From contig JAEUUG010000004.1 in the NCBI GenBank assembly GCA_016787565.1, positions 1 through 64,000 of the forward strand: a DNA stretch of 64,000 nt, read 5' to 3'. The stretch is from Cyclobacteriaceae bacterium. Its GTDB lineage: Bacteria; Bacteroidota; Bacteroidia; Cytophagales; Cyclobacteriaceae. The position numbers and the translations under genes are program-made. Positions 1 through 8,171 of the stretch are shown piece by piece. Within the stretch, counting starts at the first letter, position 1. Every line of letters starts with the position of its first letter. The notes beneath the pieces are model-generated. The model had not been told where the DNA came from, did not search any database, and was given only the letters and a program-made list of their open reading frames with translations.

Positions 1-141
1 GAAGCAGAAAGAGCAATAGATACAATAGAAAGACTGGCTCGCATCTTGCTTTCAATTCACATGAAAAACTATCAAGAAAATGGAAAATTTGAAAATTCTT
101 CAAAACTTCGGGAAGGGTCAAAAGAAAATCAAGAGTGGTAG
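1..141 (+). CDS. 3' end of an unidentified gene upstream of the serine recombinase (partial)
   Basis: An open frame enters from the left edge and stops at a TAG at 139-141. It encodes 46 residues that begin EAERAIDTIERLARILLSIH and end in a polar tail. It overlaps the recombinase start at 80 by about 60 bases in another frame, which suggests translational coupling within one element operon. No family is recognised from this fragment. The long overlap makes coding likely but not certain. Confidence 0.4.
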   Translation, partial: EAERAIDTIERLARILLSIHMKNYQENGKFENSSKLREGSKENQEW

Positions 142-1741
142 CAAGAATGCAATTATTTATACGCGAGTATCAAGCAAAGAGCAAACGGAAAACCTGAGTC
201 TTGAAGTTCAGCTAAAAGGGTGTGAACAATTTGCCATCAAGAGTTCATTGCAAGTAAAAGGAAGATTTGGCGGAACATATGAGAGTGCGCAGACGGATGA
301 AAGAAATGAGTTCAAGCGAATGGTCAACTTCGCAAAAAACTATAAAGAAGGAATTGCTTACATCGTTGTTTATAGTCTTGAAAGGTTTAGCCGCACAGGT
401 GAAAATGCAATTTGGCTATCGAGGCAACTAAGAGAGTTAGGAATTTCAATTGTTTCAGTTACTCAACCAATTGATACAAGTAATCCTTCAGGAGTATTAC
501 AACAAAACATTCTTTTCTTATTCAGTCAATACGACAATGATTTAAGACGTCAGAAGTGTGTTGCAGGAATGAAGGAAAAACTTGTAAGAGGTGAATGGGT
601 TGGTGGTGCTCCGGTTGGATATTTCTATGATCGGTCAGATATCAGAGTTCAACGAATAGTTCCCAATGAACAAGGGAAGTTGATACGTAAAGCTTTTGAA
701 ATGAAAGTCAACGAAAAGCTTTCAAACACTGAGATCGCTGAAAGGCTTTCTAAGCGTGGATTAAAACTTAGCAGAAAGAGAATTTCAGAAATATTACGGA
801 ATCCATTCTATTGTGGATTCCTTTCTCATTCTTTACTGGAAGGACAAGTGGTGAAAGGAAATCATGAGCCTATTGTTTCCGAGAAAGTCTTCTTTCTTGC
901 AAATGAGGTTATTAAAGAATCTAAAGCCAATCTTTCAGGGTACAAGCATAAAAAGGAAAATGACAATGTTCCTCTAAAACAATTTGTTTATTGCGCAGAG
1001 TGTGGCACTCCTTTTACTGCCTATATCGTTAAAAGCAAGAAGCTATATTACTATAAGTGTAATAAGATTGGATGTAAGTGTAATAAAAGTGCCAAGCATC
1101 TTCATGCTCGTTTCCAAGAGCTTTTATCTGCGTTCCAAACTAATGAATTGTGGGTACCCGTATTACGACATAAAATTCTCGAACAGTATGAGGAGGTAGT
1201 TAAAGAGAATGCTTCAGGCAACAAGGAAATAAAAACTAAACTTACAGAGCTAAAACAGAAGCTTGAAAAAGTTGAGGAAAGATTTGCGTATGGTGAAATC
1301 GATAGATCGATTTATGAGAAGATTTCTGAAAAATTAAAGGCTGAATTAACGGACTTAGGTAATGAAATTGAAAAGTCGTCTTTGATTTTATCGAACCCAC
1401 TGGACCAGGTGAATAAAGCACTAGAAATCATGTCAAATTTGGTGAATTTGTGGCTTTCTGGTGGGTCTAAGGAGAAGAAGAATATCCAAAATCTACTCTT
1501 CCCGAAGGGATTATTGTATGATCGAAAAATAGACCATTATCGAACCGATGAGGTCAATCCAGTACTCGCTCTAACTTACTCATTCTCAGAGTCGCTAAGA
1601 CAAAATAAAAACGGACAGGAAGGAAAAATTCCTCACCTGTCCGCTTTGGTAGCCCCGGCAGGAATCGAACCTGCATCTTCAGAATCGGAATCTGAAATTC
1701 TATCCATTGAAATACGGAGCCAAGAAGTGCTGCAAAAATAG
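80..1741 (+). CDS. Large serine recombinase (integrase) of an integrated element
   Basis: Site-specific DNA recombinase of the large serine family, expected to integrate and excise the element it sits on. The resolvase domain covers about residues 24-165; the catalytic serine is Ser31 in YTRVSS. A Recombinase domain follows (about 175-290), then a zinc ribbon (Cys305, Cys308 and a later CNKIGCKC group) and a coiled coil (about 375-440). The last roughly 30 codons are antisense to the tRNA-Arg gene (VAPAGIEPASSES...), and the stop codon lies in that gene's -7 promoter box. So the C-terminus here is probably supplied by the host target rather than by the element. It is AT-richer than the chromosome to its right. 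The element must extend leftwards out of the window. Family assignment is firm; use of tRNA-Arg as the target is inferred from the geometry. Confidence 0.9.
   Translation: MENLKILQNFGKGQKKIKSGSKNAIIYTRVSSKEQTENLSLEVQLKGCEQFAIKSSLQVKGRFGGTYESAQTDERNEFKRMVNFAKNYKEGIAYIVVYSLERFSRTGENAIWLSRQLRELGISIVSVTQPIDTSNPSGVLQQNILFLFSQYDNDLRRQKCVAGMKEKLVRGEWVGGAPVGYFYDRSDIRVQRIVPNEQGKLIRKAFEMKVNEKLSNTEIAERLSKRGLKLSRKRISEILRNPFYCGFLSHSLLEGQVVKGNHEPIVSEKVFFLANEVIKESKANLSGYKHKKENDNVPLKQFVYCAECGTPFTAYIVKSKKLYYYKCNKIGCKCNKSAKHLHARFQELLSAFQTNELWVPVLRHKILEQYEEVVKENASGNKEIKTKLTELKQKLEKVEERFAYGEIDRSIYEKISEKLKAELTDLGNEIEKSSLILSNPLDQVNKALEIMSNLVNLWLSGGSKEKKNIQNLLFPKGLLYDRKIDHYRTDEVNPVLALTYSFSESLRQNKNGQEGKIPHLSALVAPAGIEPASSESESEILSIEIRSQEVLQK
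1600..1643 (-). terminator. Rho-independent terminator of tRNA-Arg
   Basis: Arms CGGACAGG (1612-1619) and CCTGTCCG (1636-1643) pair perfectly, and an inner AGGAA/TTCCT extends the hairpin. Read on the minus strand the stem is followed by TTTTTATTTTG. It lies directly after the tRNA 3' end. Confidence 0.8.
1647..1721 (-). tRNA. tRNA-Arg (anticodon CCG)
   Basis: The minus strand folds as a full cloverleaf. The acceptor stem pairs GGCTCCG with CGGGGCT, followed by discriminator A and an encoded CCA (1647-1649). The anticodon stem is TCAGA/TCTGA around loop TTCCGAT, giving anticodon CCG, which decodes CGG. The T arm is GCAGG-TTCGATT-CCTGC. The D stem is weak (TTTC/GAAT, one mismatch). The gene has its own promoter and terminator, so it appears intact despite the recombinase gene abutting its 3' side. 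Confidence 0.92.
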
Positions 1742-1763
1742 AATTATTTAGGAGACCTTCAAA
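1733..1763 (-). promoter_or_regulatory. Promoter of tRNA-Arg (Bacteroidota -33/-7 type)
   Basis: On the minus strand TTTG (1763-1760) is followed by exactly 19 bases and then TATTTTTG (1740-1733). This matches the Bacteroidota housekeeping sigma pattern TTTG-N19-TAnnTTTG. The tRNA 5' end is about 12 bases downstream. Confidence 0.8.
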
Positions 1764-1879
1764 CTGGTTCATTTCATCGAAAAACAAATGAGATGTTCCC
1801 CCGTCAGGATAGTTCATGATGGTAAGACGAATAAAACGGTTGTATTTTACCGTATACTTTAATCCCGCATACTCACTAA

Positions 1880-1972
1880 AATGACACGAATAATCTACTT
1901 GCTTGTCCTTGCCTTGCTCCCCTGTTTGACTGGTGTTGCACAAACTACAATTCAAGGTTTGTTGACCCGGTG
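1880..1972 (+). pseudogene. Possible relic: short frame resembling a secretion signal
   Basis: A 30-codon frame begins MTRIIYLLVLALLPCLTGVA and continues QTT before a stop at 1970-1972. It looks like a Bacteroidota signal peptide with an AQ-type cleavage site, but no mature protein follows in any frame. It may be the broken start of a gene lost near the integration site, or chance. The rest of the 1742-2159 gap holds the tRNA promoter and the TTTATA repeats. Confidence 0.22.
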
Positions 1973-2061
1973 ACTCGATAGAGTTCCATTTGTTTGGCAA
2001 ATTTGATTCAGAAATTCCATCGGTTGTTTTGTCATAGAGTTGTTTTACGGAAACATGGTTT

Positions 2062-2121
2062 TTTATACTTCCTTTATAAAATCTTTATACGCGCACCGCA
2101 ACATTTAATAAAACCTTTATA
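2062..2121 (+). promoter_or_regulatory. Tandem TTTATA repeats, candidate KdpE-type operator
   Basis: TTTATA occurs at 2062, 2073 and 2084, each exactly 11 bases apart, and again at 2116 (32 bases on). Three consecutive 11-bp units therefore lie on one face of the helix, about 40-100 bases before the kinase start. OmpR/PhoB-family regulators such as KdpE typically bind 10-11-bp-spaced direct repeats. Assigning this site to the KdpE-type protein encoded just downstream is inference. Confidence 0.5.
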
Positions 2122-2159
2122 CGCTAACGCTTACTTTTACACCGTCAAAGCAAGGAAGG

Positions 2160-3242
2160 TTGAAAAGGCACGTATTCCTTAAAACGGGAAATAAAAAGCA
2201 ATACCTGATTAGTGTGGTCGCTGTGGCGATGGTGGTCATGCTGGGTTTATTGTTGCATAACCTGTTGGGCTATCGTGTGGTAGCCTTCATGCTGCTGGTA
2301 ACAGTTTCCATACTGGCCATGTTTCTGGATATCGTTCCTGTGTTGTTGGCAGCCTTATTAAGCGCAGTGTTCTGGAATTTTTTATTCATCCCACCGCGAT
2401 TTACCTTAACCGTTGGCACAACCGAAGACCGCATTTTACTGCTCATGTATTTTATCATCGCCTCTGTTAATGCTGTGCTCACGTATAAAATCAGACAGGT
2501 GGAAAAGGAAGTGAAGGCCAGGGATGAAAAGGCGAAATCGGTTAAATTTTATAATACACTATTGAATTCATTGTCGCACGAACTGCGTACACCCATTACA
2601 ACCATTATTGGCTGTGCCGATAATCTTCAATCAAATTCAGGCAGGCTTTCAGAAAAAGATAAGTCTGAGCTGGTAGCTGAAATTTCGGTGGCCTCTATCC
2701 GGTTGAATCAGCAGGTCGAAAATCTTTTAAATATGTCGCGGCTGGAGTCCGGTTTCTTCACCGTGAAAAAGGATTGGTGTGATATCAATGACTTGATATA
2801 CAAAACACTTCACCGGCTTGAACCTAACCTTCAGAACTATCATGTCAAGGTTTATATAAGCGAACAATTGCCGCTCTTCCAACTCGACTTTGGTTTGATG
2901 GAGCAAGTGCTTTTTAATTTGCTGATCAACATTACCCAGCATACACCCGAAGATACCCAGATCACCATACGGGCTGATGCTGTTGAGCAATCTCTTGTGC
3001 TTTCCATTGCAGATAACGGAAAGGGATTCCCAGAAAATGAAATCAGTAAGGTGTTTGATAAGTTCTATCGCCTTCGTGATGCCCGTACGGGTGGCACCGG
3101 ATTGGGATTATCCATCGTAAAAGGATTCATCGAAGCGCATAACGGAACAATTGAATTAAAAAATCTTCCGGTGTGTGGATCATTGTTTACCATTACCATT
3201 CCTACAGCCATATCCCATATTAATAAAGTAAAAGATGAGTAA
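2160..3242 (+). CDS. kdpD: Shortened KdpD-type sensor histidine kinase
   Basis: Membrane histidine kinase expected to sense potassium limitation or turgor and phosphorylate the next gene's product. Four membrane segments lie in about residues 13-110 (KdpD DUF4118-type region, with WNFLFIPPRFT). A HisKA domain follows with His140 in SHELRTP, then an HATPase domain with NLLINITQH, DNGKGF and GTGLGLS. At 360 residues it lacks the large cytoplasmic KdpD and Usp-like domains of classical KdpD (about 900 residues). The frame has no ATG before the first membrane segment, so I use the TTG at 2160; in-frame stops lie at 2106-2111. It overlaps kdpE by 8 bases. Neighbours are trkH and trkA, not kdpFABC. 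Confidence 0.85.
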   Translation: MKRHVFLKTGNKKQYLISVVAVAMVVMLGLLLHNLLGYRVVAFMLLVTVSILAMFLDIVPVLLAALLSAVFWNFLFIPPRFTLTVGTTEDRILLLMYFIIASVNAVLTYKIRQVEKEVKARDEKAKSVKFYNTLLNSLSHELRTPITTIIGCADNLQSNSGRLSEKDKSELVAEISVASIRLNQQVENLLNMSRLESGFFTVKKDWCDINDLIYKTLHRLEPNLQNYHVKVYISEQLPLFQLDFGLMEQVLFNLLINITQHTPEDTQITIRADAVEQSLVLSIADNGKGFPENEISKVFDKFYRLRDARTGGTGLGLSIVKGFIEAHNGTIELKNLPVCGSLFTITIPTAISHINKVKDE

Positions 3243-3936
3243 CAGCCTCTCCATCTTGATCATTGATGATGAAGCGCAAATCCGAAAGCTTCTCGCGATC
3301 ACGCTGCAATCAAATGGTTACAGCATTCAGGAGGCTGCTTCAGGTAAGGAAGCACTGACATGTGTTGCTATGCATCCGCCTGATTTGATTTTGCTTGACC
3401 TGGGCTTACCCGATCAAAGCGGACATGATGTTTTAAAACATCTTCGGGAATGGTTCACCAACCCTGTTATCATTGTATCGGTTCAAAATGGAGAAGAAGA
3501 TATCGTCAAGGCACTTGATGCCGGAGCAAACGACTACCTGATAAAACCTTTCCGAACAGGTGAGTTATTGGCGCGCATCCGCTCTGCTTTACGAAAGGCG
3601 GCAAGCGTGGCCAACATGCCTGTTGCAGATTACACCGATCTGTTTATTGATTTTGCCAACCGGATTGTAAAGAAGGATAATGTTACAGTAAAGCTAACGG
3701 CAACGGAGTATTCATTACTTTCTTTGTTTGCACAAAACGAAGGAAAAGTACTGACGCACCAGTATTTACTTCAACATGTTTGGGGACCAACACACCAGAA
3801 TGAATCGCAGTATTTACGAGTTTTCGTAGCGCAGCTCCGTAAGAAAATTGAAACGGATCCCAATCGTCCTGCGCATATCATAACTGAATCGGGTGTGGGT
3901 TACCGATTCATCGGACATGGCAATGATCATTCGTAA
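3235..3936 (+). CDS. kdpE: KdpE-type response regulator (OmpR family)
   Basis: DNA-binding response regulator, the presumed partner of the kinase it overlaps. The receiver domain spans about residues 5-115, with acidic residues Asp11/Asp12, phosphoacceptor Asp55 in LLDLGLPD and the Lys of LIKPF. A winged-helix Trans_reg_C domain (about 130-228) contains LTATEYSLL and the terminal GVGYRF signature. At 233 residues it is full length. It most likely controls this potassium operon through the upstream TTTATA repeats. Confidence 0.9.
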   Translation: MSNSLSILIIDDEAQIRKLLAITLQSNGYSIQEAASGKEALTCVAMHPPDLILLDLGLPDQSGHDVLKHLREWFTNPVIIVSVQNGEEDIVKALDAGANDYLIKPFRTGELLARIRSALRKAASVANMPVADYTDLFIDFANRIVKKDNVTVKLTATEYSLLSLFAQNEGKVLTHQYLLQHVWGPTHQNESQYLRVFVAQLRKKIETDPNRPAHIITESGVGYRFIGHGNDHS

Positions 3937-3963
3937 GCGGATAGAAGTTTTGTTAAAACGTAA

Positions 3964-5556
3964 ATGCTGCACACCATCAGCAAGCAACAGGAAATCATGT
4001 ATAAAACATTTTTAAAACAAATAGCCAGCCTTCAGATTATTTTAGGTTTCGTAATCCTTGTTCCGGCTATTGTTGCAATTATTTACGGTGAGTGGTATTC
4101 ACTGGCAGGCTTTATCATGTCAGGATTGTTTGTTGTTGGAACAGGCTATGGTGTTTACAGGGCACTGGAGAGAACAGAGGAGCCACAGTACAAGCACTCC
4201 CTGGCCATTGCGGCAATTGGGTGGTTGATGATCATTTCCCTTGGAGCGTTACCGTATTTTGTAATCGCCTGGATTACGCCTGAAGCTGTGATGATGGAAT
4301 TTGTTCCCGCAGGTCTTGCCTATGAATCCAGTCTGTTGAATTTCAGAAATCCGTTACATGCAATTTTTGAAAGTACCAGTGCCTTTACAACAACCGGGCT
4401 TACCATGGCCTACCATGAGCCATCGGTGGGTAAAACGATTTTGTTTTACCGCTCTTTTTCACAATGGGTAGGTGGGGCAGGTTTTATTGTGATGTCGCTG
4501 GCTATATTCAGACAATTACCCGGGCAAGGCGCCATTATGCTTTACGGATCAGAGGCCAGTGGAACAAAATTAAGAACGAATGTTATTGAAACCGCCCGGG
4601 CAATCTGGAAAGTTTATTTCGTGGTTACAGCTGCGATGACACTTTACCTGGCCGTTGGCACTTTTTTTATTCTGCCCGATTACCCGTTAGCTGAAAATAT
4701 ATTTGATGCGGTTAACCATGCCATGTGCGCGCAATCTACTGGTGGATTTAGTACGCTGGATGATAGTATTGCAGGGTATCAGTCTGTTAAAATGGAAATG
4801 TTATTTATCCTGCCCATGGCATTAGGAGGGTTATCCATTCCTTTTTTTTACAGGTTTATCTTTCAACGTAAACTTGATGAGCTATGGAAAGATATTCAAA
4901 CCCGGTCTATGATAGCTGCCTCGGTTTTGGGCGGGGTAGCGTTGTCACTCTTTCTTGTGCATGCTAATGGTGTGACAAGCCCCTGGGCTGTTGGTATATT
5001 TCAATTTATAAGTGCCTTAACAACCACAGGCTGGCAAACATCGGATATCGGTAGTTGGGATGATCTATCCATTTTATTTATCGTAGCCGGAGCAATGATT
5101 GTAGGTGGTTCTGCCGGAGGAACCGTGGGTGGAATAAAAATCATCCGTGCGCTGCTCCTTCAGAAGGGACTGAAATGGCATGTGAGCAAAGTTTTTCTTT
5201 CGAAGAATACGATTAAAGCAGTCAAGTTTGATAACCGGTTATTGCTACCTGATGAAATGAATGCCGAACTGGCACGGGCTGGTATCTTCACATTAATCTA
5301 TATGATTTTTGTTTTTGTCTCCACGCTTATTACGGTATTCTTTATGGGTCCGAATTTTTCATTGGCCGATGCTATTTTTGAATCGGCCTCCGCCCAAGGT
5401 ACCGTTGGCCTGTCGACAGGCATTTCAGATCCCTCCATGTCACCTGTACTGGAAAGCGTTTACATCATTCAAATGTGGGCAGGCAGAATCGAAATCATTC
5501 CTGTTCTTGTCTTACTTCGTGTTGTTTTTTTTGGAACAAAATCCAGAATCATTTAA
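3964..5556 (+). CDS. trkH: TrkH-type potassium channel subunit
   Basis: Inner-membrane potassium uptake protein that forms the translocation pore and is gated by a TrkA ring. Four pore-loop motifs are visible: FTTTGLT (about residue 137), STGGFST (about 258), TTTGWQT (about 350) and GTVGLSTG (about 478). The length, 530 residues with many membrane segments, fits TrkH/KtrB. A second possible start lies at MYKTFLK, 11 codons in. trkA follows after 10 bases. Confidence 0.93.
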   Translation: MLHTISKQQEIMYKTFLKQIASLQIILGFVILVPAIVAIIYGEWYSLAGFIMSGLFVVGTGYGVYRALERTEEPQYKHSLAIAAIGWLMIISLGALPYFVIAWITPEAVMMEFVPAGLAYESSLLNFRNPLHAIFESTSAFTTTGLTMAYHEPSVGKTILFYRSFSQWVGGAGFIVMSLAIFRQLPGQGAIMLYGSEASGTKLRTNVIETARAIWKVYFVVTAAMTLYLAVGTFFILPDYPLAENIFDAVNHAMCAQSTGGFSTLDDSIAGYQSVKMEMLFILPMALGGLSIPFFYRFIFQRKLDELWKDIQTRSMIAASVLGGVALSLFLVHANGVTSPWAVGIFQFISALTTTGWQTSDIGSWDDLSILFIVAGAMIVGGSAGGTVGGIKIIRALLLQKGLKWHVSKVFLSKNTIKAVKFDNRLLLPDEMNAELARAGIFTLIYMIFVFVSTLITVFFMGPNFSLADAIFESASAQGTVGLSTGISDPSMSPVLESVYIIQMWAGRIEIIPVLVLLRVVFFGTKSRII

Positions 5557-5566
5557 CCTAAACTAT

Positions 5567-6235
5567 ATGCATCTTATTATTATTGGTTCCGGCAGAACGG
5601 GAAAGCACGTCATCGAATCGGCAGTAAGCGACAATCACGATGTTTTTGTAATCGAAAAAAATAAAGTCATTGCCGACTGGGCAGCAGCACACTACGACTG
5701 TGTTGTGATCCATGCCGATGCTACGCGAATTGAATCGCTTAAGGAGGCCAAGGCAGAAAAAGCGGATGCCATTATTGTTACCACAGACGATGACGCTGTA
5801 AACTCACTGGTAATATTGTTGGCGAAGCAATTGGGTATAAAACGATTGGTAAGCTCGGTGAACAATGAAGATCATTTGCCTGTATTTGAACAATTGGGCA
5901 TTGATACCGTGGAGAGTCCTTACCGCTTGAATGGCAAATATCTTTATCGGGCTGTGCAGGGACCTAACGTGAAGGAATTTCTTGACCTCGGTGACGGAAT
6001 TGAAATTCTTGAAATCGATGTAATGAAAAATTCTGAAGCTGACGGGAAACAAATCAAACAAATAAACAAACTGCGGTTGCTGCCGAAGGATTCACGAATT
6101 TTTATCATCAAGCGAAATAATCAAATCATCGTACCCGAAGGCGAAACACAGGTTTTTTCCGGTGACATTGTTGCTGTGCTTTCACCCAAAGATAAAGTAA
6201 CCGAAGTAGCTGGTTTTTTTGGCAATAACCTATAG
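5567..6235 (+). CDS. trkA: TrkA-type potassium uptake regulatory subunit
   Basis: Cytoplasmic nucleotide-binding regulator of TrkH. The N-terminal Rossmann (RCK) domain opens [11 protein letters not shown], with the acidic end of strand 2 (VIEKNK) and VVIHADAT. A TrkA_C domain covers about residues 137-222. I start at ATG 5567 because the sequence then begins at the Rossmann strand; the longer open frame before it overlaps trkH and reads as noise. The 222-residue product carries a single RCK/TrkA_C pair. Confidence 0.92.
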   Translation: MHLIIIGSGRTGKHVIESAVSDNHDVFVIEKNKVIADWAAAHYDCVVIHADATRIESLKEAKAEKADAIIVTTDDDAVNSLVILLAKQLGIKRLVSSVNNEDHLPVFEQLGIDTVESPYRLNGKYLYRAVQGPNVKEFLDLGDGIEILEIDVMKNSEADGKQIKQINKLRLLPKDSRIFIIKRNNQIIVPEGETQVFSGDIVAVLSPKDKVTEVAGFFGNNL

Positions 6236-6259
6236 CATGCGAAAGCATGAAGTAAAGTC

Positions 6260-7366
6260 ATGGTGAAATACCACTGGATACGTGTTCGTGTGAGGATTAT
6301 CCTGTTTTGTTTGGTAACTGGTTTTACAACCTATGCACAAGAGGATAGTCTTCAACAAGCGGACCCTGTTTTTACGTTGTCTGGTTATTTGGATATATTC
6401 TATACGTATGACTTTAATCAACCCATAACCGATTACCGGCAAACTTTTTTTTACAACTATAACCGGCACAATGAAGTTAACCTCAATCTCGGTTATATTA
6501 AACTGGAAGCTAACCACACGAACTATCGCGCTGCATTGGCATTTCAATCGGGAACCTACCCGCATGATAACTATGCACAGGAACCCGCACCGTATGGCCA
6601 TATTTTTGAGGCACATGCGGGCATTGCATTATCGAAGAAAAATAATGTTTGGTTGGATGTCGGAATAATGCCCTCGCATATAGGCTTTGAAAGTGCCGTT
6701 GCTTATGATAACCAGACACTCACGCGTTCGCTTGTGGCGGAAAATTCACCGTACTATTTAACGGGAGTTAAGGTAACACACCAACCATCCGAAGCGTTAA
6801 GCATCAGCCTGTTGATGTGTAATGGATGGCAACGCATACAGCGCTTGCCGGGTAATTCGTTACCGGGATTTGGTACCCAGGTGCAGTATGAAAGAAAACA
6901 ACTCGTATTTAGTTGGAATACTTTTTTCGGAACAGATGATCCGGATAGTGTCAGGCGGCTGCGGTTCTACAACAATGTATATGCAACCTGGACACTATCA
7001 GCCAAGGCTGCCCTGACTGCCGGGTTTGATGTTGGCTTCCAGCAAGAAACAAAGGGTAGTTCAACGTATCAAGTATGGTATAGTCCGGTTATTATTTTTA
7101 ATTACCGGATGACAGATAAATGGAGTGTTGCCCTGCGGGGCGAATACTATGCTGATGCTTCACAAGTTATAATCGTTACAGACACTAAAAATGGTTTTAA
7201 AACCGCAGGCCTTTCTACAAACTTTGACTATCAACCTTTTCGCTACTTGCGCTGCAGGATTGAAGCCCGCTGGTTAAAAAGCGCTGACTCACTATTTACC
7301 AACGGAACGACTGCTACTGACTCCAATCTATTCGTTACAAGTTCTGTTGTGGTCACCATAAAGTGA
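6260..7366 (+). CDS. Outer-membrane beta-barrel porin, BBP2/OmpL-like
   Basis: Predicted outer-membrane porin. A signal peptide ends at about TTYAQED. The rest is alternating beta-strand sequence with many aromatic residues (FTLSGYLDIFYTYDFNQP, FFYNYNRHNEVNLNLGYIKL) and a C-terminal strand ending in VTIK. The pattern matches the BBP2 family of putative porins. It is 24 bases behind trkA and so probably in the potassium operon, perhaps aiding passage of ions across the outer membrane; that role is inference. Confidence 0.8.
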   Translation: MVKYHWIRVRVRIILFCLVTGFTTYAQEDSLQQADPVFTLSGYLDIFYTYDFNQPITDYRQTFFYNYNRHNEVNLNLGYIKLEANHTNYRAALAFQSGTYPHDNYAQEPAPYGHIFEAHAGIALSKKNNVWLDVGIMPSHIGFESAVAYDNQTLTRSLVAENSPYYLTGVKVTHQPSEALSISLLMCNGWQRIQRLPGNSLPGFGTQVQYERKQLVFSWNTFFGTDDPDSVRRLRFYNNVYATWTLSAKAALTAGFDVGFQQETKGSSTYQVWYSPVIIFNYRMTDKWSVALRGEYYADASQVIIVTDTKNGFKTAGLSTNFDYQPFRYLRCRIEARWLKSADSLFTNGTTATDSNLFVTSSVVVTIK

Positions 7367-7398
7367 CCTGCTTAATTGGAGAAAATGCCTTTTAAACA

Positions 7399-7704
7399 AT
7401 GGAAGAAATAACACAACTACTTTGGCAAGCTTCCGAGAGCCGTAAAGCCTGCCGTATAACTTTGCATGGCGAACCACTCAGTAGGGTGGTGCATCCGTAT
7501 GGAATCTGCTGTACAACCGCCAACCACATTGTGCTGGTATGCTGGCAGGTATTGGGTTTTACAAAAGCAGGAGGGAGGGTTGGCTTTCGTAATTTAAAGT
7601 TGCAAGATATTGAGGAAGTAGAATTGCTGGACACACCCTTCCAGGTGGAGCCTGGTTTTAATGCTAATGACGCGCAGTATAAGGAATGGGTGTATCATAT
7701 TTGA
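7399..7704 (+). CDS. Small stand-alone WYL-like domain protein
   Basis: A 101-residue protein whose body (EPLSRVVHPYGICC, then LGFTKAGGRVGFRNLKLQDI, ending with LLDTPFQ) resembles the core of a WYL ligand-sensing domain: an arginine strand, a PYG turn, a final strand and an aromatic end. There is no attached helix-turn-helix, so it would be a free sensor or an orphan effector domain. It follows the porin by 32 bases and may be the last gene of the potassium operon. The family call is moderate. Confidence 0.6.
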   Translation: MEEITQLLWQASESRKACRITLHGEPLSRVVHPYGICCTTANHIVLVCWQVLGFTKAGGRVGFRNLKLQDIEEVELLDTPFQVEPGFNANDAQYKEWVYHI

Positions 7705-7973
7705 TTGGAGTTGCTTATTTTCTTTTACAAACGGTATTTGGAAATTGAATGAGAATAGCTTTATAGAACCAGGAGGAATTTCATCAACACTGAAACGAAT
7801 ATTGCCACTCAGCAACACCTGTGAGAAGCGCTTGTAATGCATGGTCTCCTGGCTTCCGGTTGCACCATGATACCATATTAGCAGAGTAAGACCGTTGTTT
7901 TTATAGTATAATTCATCTACCATTGGCGAAATGAAAGCGTAAGTGTATGTTGCGTGGCAGAAAGTAAACGACC

Positions 7974-8171
7974 ATGACAGAGCGAGAACTCATTAAGTTG
8001 GAAGCAACCATCCGAAATAAAATGAAGGACATAAAAGAACAACGTGTAAGCCTGAAGGATTCCGGCATTGGGGGGCTTATGAATTCACTTAAGAAAGTGG
8101 ACGAAGCCCTGTACGAAAAGATCATGCCCGACTACAAAAAAATGGTAACAGACTATAACATCTTTAAATGA
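7974..8171 (+). CDS. Small charged protein, translationally coupled to hydrolase
   Basis: A 65-residue, highly charged, mostly helical protein (TERELIKLEATIRNKMKDIK...). It is not recognised. Its stop overlaps the next gene's start as ATGA at 8168-8171, a strong sign that it is translated. It has no signal peptide, unlike the exported hydrolase it precedes. Confidence 0.6.
   Translation: MTERELIKLEATIRNKMKDIKEQRVSLKDSGIGGLMNSLKKVDEALYEKIMPDYKKMVTDYNIFK

Noticed and set aside
1554..2000. 148-residue minus-strand open frame
   Set aside because: It runs through the tRNA-Arg gene, its promoter and its terminator; the frame is a by-product of these and of the antisense recombinase gene.
5309..5566. 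Longer start for trkA
   Set aside because: The added 86 residues overlap trkH and read as noise; the Rossmann strand begins right after ATG 5567.
7594..7923. 109-residue minus-strand frame convergent with the WYL-like gene
   Set aside because: It overlaps the WYL-like gene by 111 bases and has no recognisable motif; the first 70 residues could be a real small protein but nothing supports it.
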